A DNA stretch of 64,000 nucleotides from Tigriopus japonicus (taxonomy: Eukaryota; Arthropoda; Copepoda; Harpacticoida; Harpacticidae): NCBI GenBank assembly GCA_010645155.1, contig CM021315.1:12557675-12621674 (forward strand), written 5' to 3'. The notes below the pieces were generated by a model, which was not told where the DNA came from, did no database searches, and saw only the letters and a program-made list of their open reading frames with translations. Both the position numbers and the translations under genes were made by a program. Each line of letters starts with the position of its first letter. The first letter of the stretch is position 1. Positions 39,401 to 46,700 of this stretch are shown in pieces.

Positions 39401-41024
39401 CATATTTCAGGCTATGATTTCTGGATTTTGTGATATTTAAGACTTGATAACAAAACCTTTGTGCAACGGTGATTGGCATCCGAGGGACGATCCCAGTAGT
39501 ACTCACGCATACTAGCTAGTTACTAGCTCCATCCATCCTGCTACGAGAATGGATTGAGGAGTGGAAATCTGAGCCTTTTGTTGGACACACAGAATAGGCC
39601 ATTTCGAAGGGTATGATTGCTCCACGGTAAGTAGTTGCTCAGCATTCCTAAAGTACTACTTCATAGGGAACAGTGGAGGAGTAAAGTAGCCTAACTGAGA
39701 CGGACCAACTCGAGTGATTGAGGCCCTCTGAATGATGAATCGTTGGATGATGGAAGGACAGGGCGAATGCTGGGAATTCCAGAGTACATCTTCAATGCTA
39801 TAGCCTAAAAGCTTACATCAAGAAATCAGGAGCTCTGTGTCAGGGTAAGAAAGGAGGATGGAATGGTGCTTGCTTGCTTGCATGCTTGTTGGAGATTTTC
39901 CCTACGTCCCACGGCCAAACTTAACAGATGTAATAAATGATAGTAGTGAAATTGATTAGAAGGCTAAAGCGTGACGAAGGCTGTCAATCAATGGATCGGA
40001 GTCAGCTGTGAAATCATGTAGAATGCAGAGATGCTGTCGCGAGAGTTGTGTTGGTTGGGCAGTGCTGCTCAATCAGATGGAATGTGGTGTTGTGGATGGC
40101 CATTGTGAGTTTCTAGGTCTTTTGTCAAAGTCGTTGATTCGTGAAGACATCCTTAGTTGACACTTTTTAAGGATTTCGCCTTCTTTCTGGACTGGTTTGC
40201 TAGATTGTCTAAAATTGGACAATCCTCCTCCTTCTTCTTCTACGAACTTGGTCAATTGGTTGTCTGAATTGATCTTAGATGGCCTTTGATTGATGACTTG
40301 ATGTGAAAATAAACTTGTTCTGAGAGTTTCTTTGACAGCGGGAGGCTCGTCCATCAATTTTTCCACCATCTCAAAAACCTGGGTTAGCTTTTATGCACCT
40401 TACCAACCAACCAACCAACCATCGCCTACTGCAGAGTGAACCAGTCAGTCACTTACTCACTCACTCCATTGGCATTCAGAGAAACTCTTTCGCACCTACG
40501 GCTCCTACAATAAGGTAAACGAGGTAAGCACACATAGCCACTAGCCAGATACCCACGAGGGTGTCTTAAAGGCAGTTAACATCCATTTGGGGTAAAGAAA
40601 AAGACTTCTCTTTTTCGCTGCGATGCTCTTCCATACCCACTACTCTTATGAGAGCACTTTTGCATCGTTTCCTCACATTCTACTGGTTAGTACAAAATTT
40701 CCCACAAAACCCTTCCCCAAAGCCTTAGAAAGCAAGGATCGGCGTTCTCATCTAGTATGGTCAAATGATAGATAAGTTGTAGCACAGTACTAGGACATAA
40801 GTGAACGCAGCTTGATCTAAATTTGCGTGATGGTGAGAATTTGTGAGCACAAGGTTGTGTGAATTGTTCGTCGTGCCTACCTAAAGTGAGTCCGTCCTTG
40901 GTCCATTGTACTCGACCCGCTCGGTTCCCAACCTCGCAGGTTATCACGGCCGTTCCTCCCGAGGCCACTTCCACATCGTGAGGTCGCACTCGGAAATGTT
41001 GTTGTCGAGCCTCCACGACAAGGC
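227..41024 (-). CDS. sns: Nephrin/Sns/Hibris-like Ig-superfamily receptor, partial spliced gene (11 exons)
   Basis: Joined coding exons, in order of transcription: 41024-40881, 19244-19065, 16637-16485, 16199-16026, 13039-12749, 10701-10550, 8392-8245, 6052-5450, 3971-3656, 751-483, 410-227. All join in frame at GT..AG borders and give 2614 nt, about 870 residues. They encode tandem C2/I-set Ig domains with the C...W...YxC pattern, in the order and spacing of nephrin and Drosophila Sns/Hibris. In that family the protein is a type I membrane receptor that binds Neph1/Kirre/Roughest partners on a neighbouring cell, in myoblast fusion, nephrocyte or podocyte slit diaphragms and cell sorting. The signal peptide is missing upstream. 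The end of Ig9, the FNIII domain, membrane helix and tail are missing downstream, outside the window. Orthology to Sns or to Hibris specifically is not resolved, and the symbol marks the family. Confidence 0.9.
483..751 (-). CDS. sns: Exon encoding Ig8
   Basis: The acceptor CCGCACAG ends at 752 and the donor GTAGGA starts at 482. It encodes ITEITESVVVKPGENAEFSC, DTIQWKREDFDM, SNIMYLTVKNVTDKDSGKFDC and ends FLLVK. The pattern VxPGExAxxSCxVxxxP...VxWxRxxYDM matches the Sns/nephrin domain after the spacer. Three N-x-S/T sequons are visible (NISN, NVTD, NSSF). I placed the donor at AAA C|GTAGGA because only that phase joins the next exon in frame. The next intron is only 72 bp. Confidence 0.92.
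752..3655 (-). other. Intron between spacer exon and Ig8 exon (2.9 kb)
   Basis: GT at 3655-3654 and AG at 753-752. I see no coding sequence on either strand. It contains a 13-base inverted repeat (TGGGTCCCTGTCT at 2180-2192 and its complement at 2317-2329) and an imperfect 14-base stem around 3530-3572. Confidence 0.8.
3656..3971 (-). CDS. sns: Exon encoding a cysteine-less Ig-like domain (Ig7/spacer)
   Basis: The acceptor CCCCTAG ends at 3972 and the donor GTAAGA starts at 3655. It reads YKPQFPDDTEGG, IDLTAKGNPAKIDYKWTSPD, GGTLNISSAKRMDAGKYKVRGSNDEG and ends LDVLYEP. The fold markers (core W, DAGKY) are present, but the two disulfide positions hold Leu/Thr and Val instead of Cys. This corresponds to the spacer between the sixth Ig domain and the later Ig domains in nephrin, which is also atypical in Sns. 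It exits in phase 2, and Ser is completed by the next exon. Confidence 0.93.
3972..5449 (-). other. Intron between Ig5-6 exon and spacer exon (1.5 kb)
   Basis: GT at 5449-5448 and AG at 3973-3972. The open frames inside are short and resemble no protein I know. No transposon ends were recognised. Confidence 0.8.
5450..6052 (-). CDS. sns: Exon encoding Ig5 and Ig6 together
   Basis: The acceptor TGTTTAG ends at 6053 and the donor GTAAGT starts at 5449. At 603 bp this is the largest exon, and it codes two complete domains without an intron. Ig5: YPPGKPNITGLVYGD, LTCISMAGNPLADLTWFRGEE, LPYRCEASN. Ig6: FKPALVKITVDPESPKAG, LTCESSSSNPTASIVWRYNG, AVFICEAKN, ending ETLSVK. The SSSNPxAxxxW motif and the GGxxTSxLEIxVTxExxG segment match Sns/nephrin Ig6. 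Several N-x-S/T sequons are present (NITG, NRTD, NVTS). Both ends are phase 1. Confidence 0.95.
6053..8244 (-). other. Intron between Ig4 second half and Ig5-6 exon (2.2 kb)
   Basis: GT at 8244-8243 and AG at 6054-6053. It is A/T-rich with short purine tracts (for example around 7570-7615). Nothing in it looks coding or mobile to me. Confidence 0.8.
8245..8392 (-). CDS. sns: Exon encoding second half of Ig4
   Basis: The acceptor CTCTAG ends at 8393 and the donor GTGAGT starts at 8244. The exon begins in phase 0 with ATSPNGGWVSKSDL, continues GPEDRNIMISCYAVNQAL (second cysteine) and ends HMVSVL. The pattern S-x-x-GGW-x-x-x-S-x-L and x-x-I-x-C-x-A-x-N is that of the same segment of Sns. It leaves in phase 1, and the split codon becomes Tyr with the next exon. 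Confidence 0.92.
8393..10549 (-). other. Intron splitting Ig4 (2.2 kb)
   Basis: GT at 10549-10548 and AG at 8394-8393, phase 0. It contains the hAT-like element at 10234-10483, whose right end is about 65 bp from the 5' splice site. The remainder shows no recognisable gene. Confidence 0.8.
10226..10491. mobile_element. hAT-like non-autonomous element (MITE) with GGGCCCAC array and 8-bp TSD
   Basis: The element itself is 10234-10483 (250 bp). It begins CAGGGGTCGGCAAC and ends with the complement of CAGGAGTAGGCAAC, which makes imperfect terminal inverted repeats (12 of 14 bases). It is flanked on both sides by the identical octamer ATCTACAG (10226-10233 and 10484-10491). An 8-bp duplication and C-A-G-G-G ends are hAT superfamily features. 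It has no transposase frame. Inside are eight copies of GGGCCCAC or one-base variants starting at 10261, 10292, 10323, 10353, 10386, 10420, 10442 and 10460, mostly 30-34 bp apart and all in the same orientation. Confidence 0.88.
10550..10701 (-). CDS. sns: Exon encoding first half of Ig4
   Basis: The acceptor ATTACAG ends at 10702 and the donor GTACGG starts at 10549. It reads FAPDKVTITGPTEAKAGD, FECETGNSNPPASIQWLVDG and ends NFTHK. The xAPxxVxIxGPTEA start and the SNPPAxIxW core are those of Sns/nephrin Ig4, and N-F-T is a possible glycosylation site. It enters in phase 1 but leaves in phase 0, unlike most other junctions of the gene. A hAT-like element lies in the following intron only about 65 bp from this donor. 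Confidence 0.93.
10702..12748 (-). other. Intron between Ig3 and Ig4 exons (2.0 kb)
   Basis: GT at 12748-12747 and AG at 10703-10702. It hosts a second hAT-like element at 11734-12018. No other gene or RNA is visible. Confidence 0.8.
11726..12026. mobile_element. hAT-like non-autonomous element, A-rich, with 8-bp TSD
   Basis: The element is 11734-12018 (285 bp). Its left end is TAGGGACAGGCAAAAAATG and its right end is the complement of TAGGGACGGGCAAAAAGTG. Both flanks carry the octamer GTGATGAA (11726-11733 and 12019-12026). The interior is A-rich on the plus strand with repeated GCAAAA / GCGCAAA words and has no transposase. The 8-bp duplication and TAGGG-type ends fit the hAT superfamily. 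It differs in sequence from the element at 10234. Confidence 0.87.
12749..13039 (-). CDS. sns: Exon encoding complete Ig3
   Basis: The acceptor GGTTTAG ends at 13040 and the consensus donor GTAAGT starts at 12748. One exon carries the whole domain: FPPGPPEIQGYLQGE, LTCVSHGGNPLAEIVWYKNG, AKYRCEAKN, and strand G ISLAVQ. The PPGPPxIxGY opening and the GGNPxAxxxWYKNG core are hallmark Sns/Hibris Ig3 sequence. Both ends are phase 1, the classic symmetric 1-1 Ig module. Confidence 0.95.
13040..16025 (-). other. Intron between Ig2 and Ig3 exons (3.0 kb)
   Basis: GT at 16025-16024 and AG at 13041-13040. A plus-strand frame of 149 codons (13025-13474) is open but resembles nothing known, has no ATG at its beginning and starts across the splice site of the real exon. 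A short TC repeat lies near 13435-13448. Confidence 0.75.
16026..16199 (-). CDS. sns: Exon encoding second half of Ig2
   Basis: The acceptor CCCTAG ends at 16200 and the donor GTGAGT begins at 16025. The exon opens with an acidic loop (ESTEDTEEDGTKEG), then KSKIKFHPTPRDNGAKYYC with the second cysteine, ATHPAL, and ends in strand G at MSVQ. Sns and nephrin also carry a charged insertion at this position between the two sheets. Reading continues in frame from CCT+G of the previous exon through G+AA (Glu). A longer open frame runs past the donor but is intronic. Confidence 0.93.
16200..16484 (-). other. Intron splitting Ig2 (285 bp)
   Basis: GT at 16484-16483 and AG at 16201-16200, phase 1. It is short and has no internal features beyond the splice signals. 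Confidence 0.88.
16485..16637 (-). CDS. sns: Exon encoding first half of Ig2
   Basis: The acceptor GTTTCAG ends at 16638 and the donor GTGAGA starts at 16484. The translation begins LPPTSIQIEGH at the Ig1-Ig2 linker, then ELTCIVADAKP with the first cysteine and IVWFRND with the core tryptophan. Sns Ig2 has the same plan (PPxSIEIxGY ... LxCIVxxAKPAAxIVW). The exon enters and leaves in phase 1, and an intron of only 285 bp separates it from the second half of the domain. Confidence 0.93.
16638..19064 (-). other. Intron between Ig1 and Ig2 exons (2.4 kb)
   Basis: GT at 19064-19063 and AG at 16639-16638. There is a purine-rich patch around 18320-18500. I see no coding exon or mobile element. Confidence 0.8.
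19065..19244 (-). CDS. sns: Exon encoding second half of Ig1
   Basis: The acceptor TTTCTAG lies just above 19244 and the consensus donor GTAAGT begins at 19064. The reading frame continues TLG|YQRSIPGITRYQVLGS, followed by DDADYECQVGP, which holds the second Ig1 cysteine in the Y-x-C motif, and then RASAHLHVL, strand G of the domain. This matches the second half of Sns Ig1 (family pattern R-Y-x-V-L-G ... DADYQCQVGP). Entry and exit are both phase 1, and the exon contributes residues 48-107 of the in-window protein. Confidence 0.93.
20071..20090. repeat. (GTT)n microsatellite
   Basis: About seven GTT units on the plus strand. It is simple sequence within the large intron. Confidence 0.9.
20835..21721. 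mobile_element. Mutator-like foldback element with long inverted repeats and 9-bp TSD
   Basis: The element is 20844-21712 (869 bp), flanked by the identical nonamer ATTAAGTAT (20835-20843 and 21713-21721). The terminal inverted repeats are about 120 bp (20844-20965 against 21594-21712). The outer 40 bases, starting TATGGACATTAATCC, are identical, and the rest is roughly 85% alike. A second inverted pair lies further in: TAGTATGGACAGCC near 21061 pairs with GGCTGTCCATGCTA near 21366, and TGTTACAGG near 21119 pairs with CCTGTAACA near 21316. The whole is therefore a long imperfect palindrome with a small centre. No transposase frame is present. Nine-base duplications with long TIRs are typical of Mutator/MULE elements; the superfamily is inferred. 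Confidence 0.88.
24950..25018. repeat. Interrupted (CAA)n microsatellite
   Basis: Two CAA tracts, 24951-24963 and 24981-25018, are interrupted by about 17 bases and a CAG unit. There is no associated reading frame. Confidence 0.9.
31611..31626. repeat. (ATCC)n microsatellite
   Basis: Four tandem TCCA/ATCC units in the large intron. Confidence 0.85.
33961..34012. repeat. (GA)n purine tract
   Basis: About 50 bases of GA dinucleotides with GGAAAGAAA and GGGAGGGA interruptions. It is all purine on the plus strand. Confidence 0.92.
35865..35900. repeat. 36-base hairpin (near-perfect palindrome)
   Basis: GCATTGACTGAACAAA pairs with TTTGTTCAAGTCAATGC across a 3-base centre with a single bulged base. 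A further GCCTGGCATTGAC at 35807-35819 is an inverted match to GTCAATGCCTGGC at 35893-35905, so the repeat is nested. Confidence 0.8.
40402..40420. repeat. (CCAA)n microsatellite
   Basis: Four to five tandem CCAA units on the plus strand, about 460 bases downstream of the first Ig exon in transcription order. Confidence 0.85.
40881..41024 (-). CDS. sns: Exon encoding first half of Ig1 (first recognised exon)
   Basis: A pyrimidine-rich tract ending TTTTCAG precedes the exon at 41025 and a GTAGG donor follows at 40880. The exon opens with two bases that complete a split codon (phase 1). It then reads LVVEARQQHFRVRPHDVEV, ITCEV (first Ig cysteine), and VQWTKDGLTL (the core tryptophan). Both QQ-F-x-x-x-P-x-D and QWTKDG are typical of the first Ig domain of nephrin/Sns/Neph proteins. 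Phase 1 entry just before Ig1 is what is expected after a separate signal-peptide exon. It ends TTA+G, and the next exon supplies GC to make glycine. The domain is completed only after a 21.6 kb intron. Confidence 0.92.
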
Positions 41025-41692
41025 CTGAAAAGAAGATGAAATGACGAAAGGATTAGAATGACGATCTTGGGCCACAATGGGTCTCAGTGAGTTCTCCGAC
41101 AACAAGCAAGGCCAGCTTTGACTTTGAAAAGAAAGATGGAGACGTGGATACGGGTGGGTGGCAAGGTTATTTTCGCCTGAGATCTCCTTGAAAGTTTGAC
41201 TTGAATTTCTTTCCCTGTTTTGGAACGCGGTTGGAAGACGAGTTTCAGCGTCGTGCCCGTGAATGACTACTCCTATACTGCCGTCTGAGTCTGATCACAT
41301 TAGCGCGCCTAATTTGCATATATTGATATACAGTACTTGGGTTGGCTCAATTTCACACATGAGATGAGCTCAAACAAAACCATTGAGATAATAGGCAGCC
41401 TCAAGACTGGAAAGACAGGCAGACCCACCGGGTTCCACATCCCATCCTCATCAACATATCATCATCGTCCTCGAAAATGAGGACACGGGGAGACAGAGGC
41501 AATCTCCAGTGTCTCTGTTTCAAGAGCCTATTTCCGGAACGACACGGATTTTAGCGACACTGAGCTCTTACACAATGGCTTGTCGGAAGTTTTCCCTTTC
41601 TACTCTGAAGGGGAATTTTCATCCTCAACGGCCACAATTAAATTTCTGTTCATGATTTGCGGTTAGTTAGGTATCTGTGGCTTTCTTACTAA

Positions 41693-41705
41693 CCCCCCCC
41701 CCCCC
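41693..41705. repeat. Poly-C run (about 13 bases)
   Basis: An uninterrupted run of C on the plus strand. Its length may be affected by sequencing error. Confidence 0.85.
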
Positions 41706-43444
41706 ATAATTAGAATAACGCTACAGTAGATAAAAACACTACATGCAGGTTTCTTCGAACAGTTCAGTGATGTCGATTTGCTCGTTTGTTATAAACTCAC
41801 TAATTTTTTCCAACAATAGGGTATAGTACCTACTAAAATCAAGACACCTTTTTAATTATCTTTAATAGACACCCTCAATCTGCATTTAATGCCATCAAAC
41901 TACTTGGAAGTCTGGAACATCCGAGTTATGGCAATAATGGAAAGACAACGCCGCATGCCTTAACTGCATCCACGGCCTTTGGTGAGAAAATAAATGTTTG
42001 CAAACCCATTGCTGGTTGGCTGGATTTTGCCGTTTTGTGGCCGCGGTCGTTGGCTCAGGGTGGTAAAGTGAATTTCGGCCTCAAAAGGGCAATGAAATCT
42101 GTGGAAAGACCAATTTGGCGTTGTTTTTTGCTCTGTCTAAAGAGCATGGCTTCGCTTCGTTTGCCTTTCTTTGAGTGTTTCCACTGCATGCACTTGGTTA
42201 GTTAGTTGCTTCACAAGACTCTGAGGGGCAAAAGAAGCTTCTTACTTTTTTCTCTCTCTTCTCTTCGTTTTTCTAAAGTTGCATGGCATTGCGCATGGGC
42301 TTGTAAATCGTTTCATTTCATTGCATTGCATTGAAGAATGAGTTGTATACGACAGGGGCCATAAAAGTCAATTTTAAAACAGATTCTTCGTTTGAGGTCA
42401 ACAGAGGACAAAAAACACCAGCCCAGGTAGTGTCGAGTCGACCCAGATCGAGATACTCTTACAACTACTAAGTAAGCGCCACCATTTGATCCGGATCGAG
42501 TCTCTTGTGCTAAATACTTGCCCTTGATTTTGATTCTCAAAGAGCCCGTTTAATTGCTCGGATTGGGTCCTCTTTGAGTCTTGATGTGTGTCATAAAAGT
42601 GAAATCCAACATCATTGAGACTTTGGGCCGTCACAAATAAGCCTCGTCCAAGATTGCCAGTCGAGTCAATTACAGAGGCGCGTTTTCACTCGCATTGTCG
42701 GTCGTGATTATGTTTGAGTACAAGAAAGTTCTATTCTCCAAGGATGTCAAGGAGGAGGCTGCTTCCTCGTCCCTCTTGCCTTCATCTTCACAGACCAAAG
42801 CAAGCATCCATTTTTTCGTCTTCTGGTCCTGACGTCTTTTGCAGTCTCCGTAGATTGGTGAGAGAGTTAGTTTGTGGAAGATCTCCCGTCGAGTCCGACC
42901 CGTATCTACGTATGTCATTTCCCGGCATGGGGTGTTTGCTTTGAACCCGAAAGGTGAGTGAGCTATTTGCCTGATCCTTCAGAATGAGAGGAAAAAAAAA
43001 TGAGGGAGAGAACGGACGGACGGATGACAATTTGAAGCAGTTCGGAGACGGAATTCCTTCAGGGTGAAAATGCACTTGCTCGCTAGCTGCGCGTTCCGTT
43101 CCTCACGAGGAAAATGACCAAATTTGGAGGTCCATTACTCACTTCTAGTCCCAGGACACACACATCACAGCCCGGTCATGATCGTTGGACTTCACCATGA
43201 AACGATGGACCCACGTTCTCGAAAGAGCCCATTTTGATTCATTTCAATTGTGCTGGATGTCACGTCTGGACGACCAATCCTCTCCAGGGCCCGTTCAAGT
43301 CCAGTCAAGTGGTTTTTTGATACCAATGACTAAATACCCACTTAGCCGGGGCGATTTGATGCATTTAAATTTCCCTCTCAGAAGTGAAACTGCCCATCGA
43401 TGAACGAAGAATGAATCGAAACCGCCACACATAGTAATTTTGGT

Positions 43445-43763
43445 TAAAGAAGCTCATGGGAAAGAAGCGTCAAGTTGACCCTAGCGACAAGTGGCATTAA
43501 CGTGAAGCTTCAAAAAAGCACAGCCAAAAGCAGCCTATGACCCGAAAAATATCAAAGCAATAGCATGAGCGCTGCTTATCGTGCAATATGATAACTGATT
43601 TGATCGTTATGGGCATGATTTACTCAAACTGATCTCATAATCGATTTTCTTAATAACTTGAACTTCTGGGTCGATGGTGGCGACAACAACGGCAAATATT
43701 TGAAGCTTGAGAAAAGGCCAACAACTGGACCTAGTTGATGTTTCTTTCCCATGAGCTTCTTTA
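43445..43763. repeat. Degraded long palindrome, possible old foldback element
   Basis: The outer 22 bases (43445-43466, starting TAAAGAAGCTCATGG) are a perfect inverted match to 43742-43763. Further colinear inverted matches follow inward: AAGCTTCAAA at 43505 against 43699-43708, and GACCC at 43539 against 43668-43672. I found no target-site duplication outside it. Confidence 0.65.
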
Positions 43764-46700
43764 GTGTTGGTAACACGTACAACTTCACTGGGAGAAGGTA
43801 ATTTAAGAGTTTGACTGAACGAGTGGAAGTTGGCTCGGCAAGTGTGAATATTGCCATAATGGGAAGGTAATTTTCGGCAATAGCTTGATGCTATCTTAAT
43901 GAGAACATTCGCAAATTCTTCATCACATCACAGACGCCACCGGGTGGTTCGTGACAAGCCTCAGAGCCCGATGGGTGTGTTTCCTATCCTATCATTGGCC
44001 ACTTACTACTACGTTCATTGTCGATGTGTGAGAAAGAAACACTCTCATGTGGGCTGAGACATGGTAGATTGTCCTCACTTTCTTTCCAATGGAGAATCGA
44101 CGATGGAAGCCGGTTTTCCACGTTTGATTGGACTCAATCTTAATAGATCCACGACATGGAAACATGCCCGACCAGATCCGATGGTAAACCGACGGAAAAC
44201 ACAACCAAATAATAAACAATATCCAATCAAACTTGAATTATCTTGCTTGAAAGTATCCACTAATGGATGAATTTACGATTCCGTGATCTCTGGTCAGCTA
44301 CGTGGTTAGGTTAGCTCAAATTCGTTTACAAATTGAGCCGTTGACGGATGCACTTTTTTGTCGAGTCTGCATCCCTCTGAAGTCGCAAAACCCAGGGAGG
44401 GATTTCTACATTAGCTTCCATGAGACAGAAAAAAAGCACGTGAGTTGGAATGAGTCGGCAGAAAATGGAGATATGATTCATCGTGTCGTTGGAACCTGGA
44501 TTGATTTGGTTCCAATCACGCGAAACATGAGGGTCGCATGACACATGTCAATTCCGCCGGTTTTTTTCATGCAAGACATAAACTCGAGTTCTTTCTTCCA
44601 GCGAAAGATGACCAAAAGACCCATTAGAAACCGAATGAGGTCTTCTCCGTTGTTGTCAGAATGAACTTGTCAGACACAATTGACTTAATGCGAGTGTAAT
44701 TATTTCTGGCGTTTTAATTGCGCCCCCTTTCCGCAATTTGAGTTGCTTTCGTGGTAATTTCTCAGGCACTCACCCACTCATTTTTGGACAGAAGCCAAGT
44801 CAAAAAACCGCGAGAAGCCATGGAGAGGGTGGTGGGATTGGGGATTGGAAGATGGCTAGATGGGATCGAGAGTGAGCCTGCAGACAACCTGTTGTCGACA
44901 AGATGGATACATGACTCCACGACTACTAATCTACCCAAATAGCTGGCCCTAATACCCTAAAAATGAGGCCACAAAGCCACCTGTTGTTGGTGCTCCAGTC
45001 TAATTTCCTCGATTCTTGTCAGGAGTGAACAACCCAAACATTAGCTTGGCCAGGTTAGAACAATGCAATCAGAGTCTAGTAAAAAGAGACACCTTATAGT
45101 GACACGAATGTCATTAGGTTATTTTCCTTACTAAATGGCTTAAAGACTCGTAAAGACATTCCTAAATGATCGGTCAATGATCGATATGAACCCACTTAAA
45201 ATGTGAGAACATAGAGCTATGTTTCAATAGGGGTATCAGAAGGAATATGATTTATTAAAGTCAACAAGTAAACTTGTTGTGCCTCCAAAGATACTGAGTG
45301 ACATAAAGCTGGTATCTCAGTTGAAAAAGGAATGAAGATTACCCTTGTTTAGCACCCAATGTAATGACCAAGATATTTATGACCCAAGCATTCTTTTGTG
45401 TGACAAGTTATGAGCAACAGGCTGCAGGGAAATCTGGCGAAATGAGTCAACGGAAGGGTCCCATGGTGACAATTTCTCGTGAGTGAAACCTGAGAAAAAA
45501 CGAGATGCCTCGACAAAATTAGGATCAAGGAGGGGTTGTAAAGATGTCGCTTTAGGTGAATGGGTTTATTGCATGTTTGATGAAGGTAGAAGATAAATCC
45601 ACGAAACTGGAGTAAGAACAGTGGGACGTCTCGTACTTCTTGATCCTTTCCTACTACTCTAGGCTCTGCCCTATGTACGTACTACGACGAGGTACTTACT
45701 TATTGATCTTCGTTTAATAGCTCTCCACACGATCACGATTTGTCTTCATAGCAAGCATATTAGGAACCATTTTTCGAGACTCTCGTTTTCACTTCCGCTC
45801 AAGGAAAAGAAGACTATTATTGGGCAATTCCCGACAAAACAAGTCAGATTGAGCATTTGAACCCAGCAATTTGGGTTTCTTCAACCTGCACTCTGTCATT
45901 TCATGGTGACAAAAGCGAGTACCAAACCTGCCTAGTATTTCTGCCTTTAATTGCAAGGATCCTCGCTCGTGCAATCGAGTAGAAGGCTTGAAAGCTATCA
46001 GAAGATGATACAAACCTGAATTAGGAAAGTACCTTAAAGAGCATCATCATCAAGTCCTCAAGAATCCATTGTTCTCTCTTTCTCTGGAAAGTCTCTCAAT
46101 AAATAGAGCTCCCTCGGAGATGAGGCCACGAGTTATTAGTATTCTATGAGAGTAGCTCCTTCACCATCATCGTCTACGAACAACGAGCTCCCAAAAATCA
46201 GAGTCTTCCATGGGTACCTGAGTTCTCTCCAAGGATCTAATCAATAGGTGAGTGAGTATAAAAAAGCCATTTATTAAAAGAAAAACGAGTTTGCAGAGTG
46301 TATGTTCAAACTTTGGTCAGAACTAATAGACATGGCGTCTTGTTCCTCTTGGCGAAAAGAATACCCATAACGAGTGAGCAGTTTTCGAGCCCACAATCCA
46401 TTTGCCATTCCTCAGCTTCTCGGGTCGTTTTGTGGTCCGTTGGTGTATAAAAAGTCAGCCAACCAATAACCCAACCCAGAGATGGATCCTTTTCTTCCTT
46501 CTGATGCCTCCATGCCAACCAACACTCTCATCATCATCATCGCCCCCATCATGATCCTCCGAGAATAAAGTGCAACGACTCTCAGTCCGAAACTCGTAAT
46601 TTCAAGTGCAGTTTTCGGTTAGAAGCAATGGAATAAAAAGAAACTTTGTCCGTCGAATGAACGCATCAGAAATGAAGTTACGGACGACTCAAGGTGTACA

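Larger units (their letters stand above)
19245..40880 (-). other. 21.6 kb intron inside Ig1
   Basis: GT at 40880-40879 and AG at 19246-19245, phase 1. It holds the Mutator-like foldback element (20844-21712), several microsatellites, a GTAC-rich patch (23345-23410) and a 36-base hairpin (35865-35900). I looked for extra copies of the Ig1 second-half exon (DADYECQVGP type), which could indicate alternative splicing, and saw none. Some open frames of about 100 codons (for example minus-strand 40073-40369 and plus-strand 23922-24239) start with ATG, but I recognise no domain in them. Confidence 0.75.

Noticed and set aside
40877..41077. Minus-strand frame beginning with a hydrophobic stretch (VILILSSFHLLF) that could be taken for a signal peptide
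   Set aside because: It starts without an ATG, is in a different frame from the Ig1 sequence, and the hydrophobic part is the pyrimidine tract of the splice acceptor.
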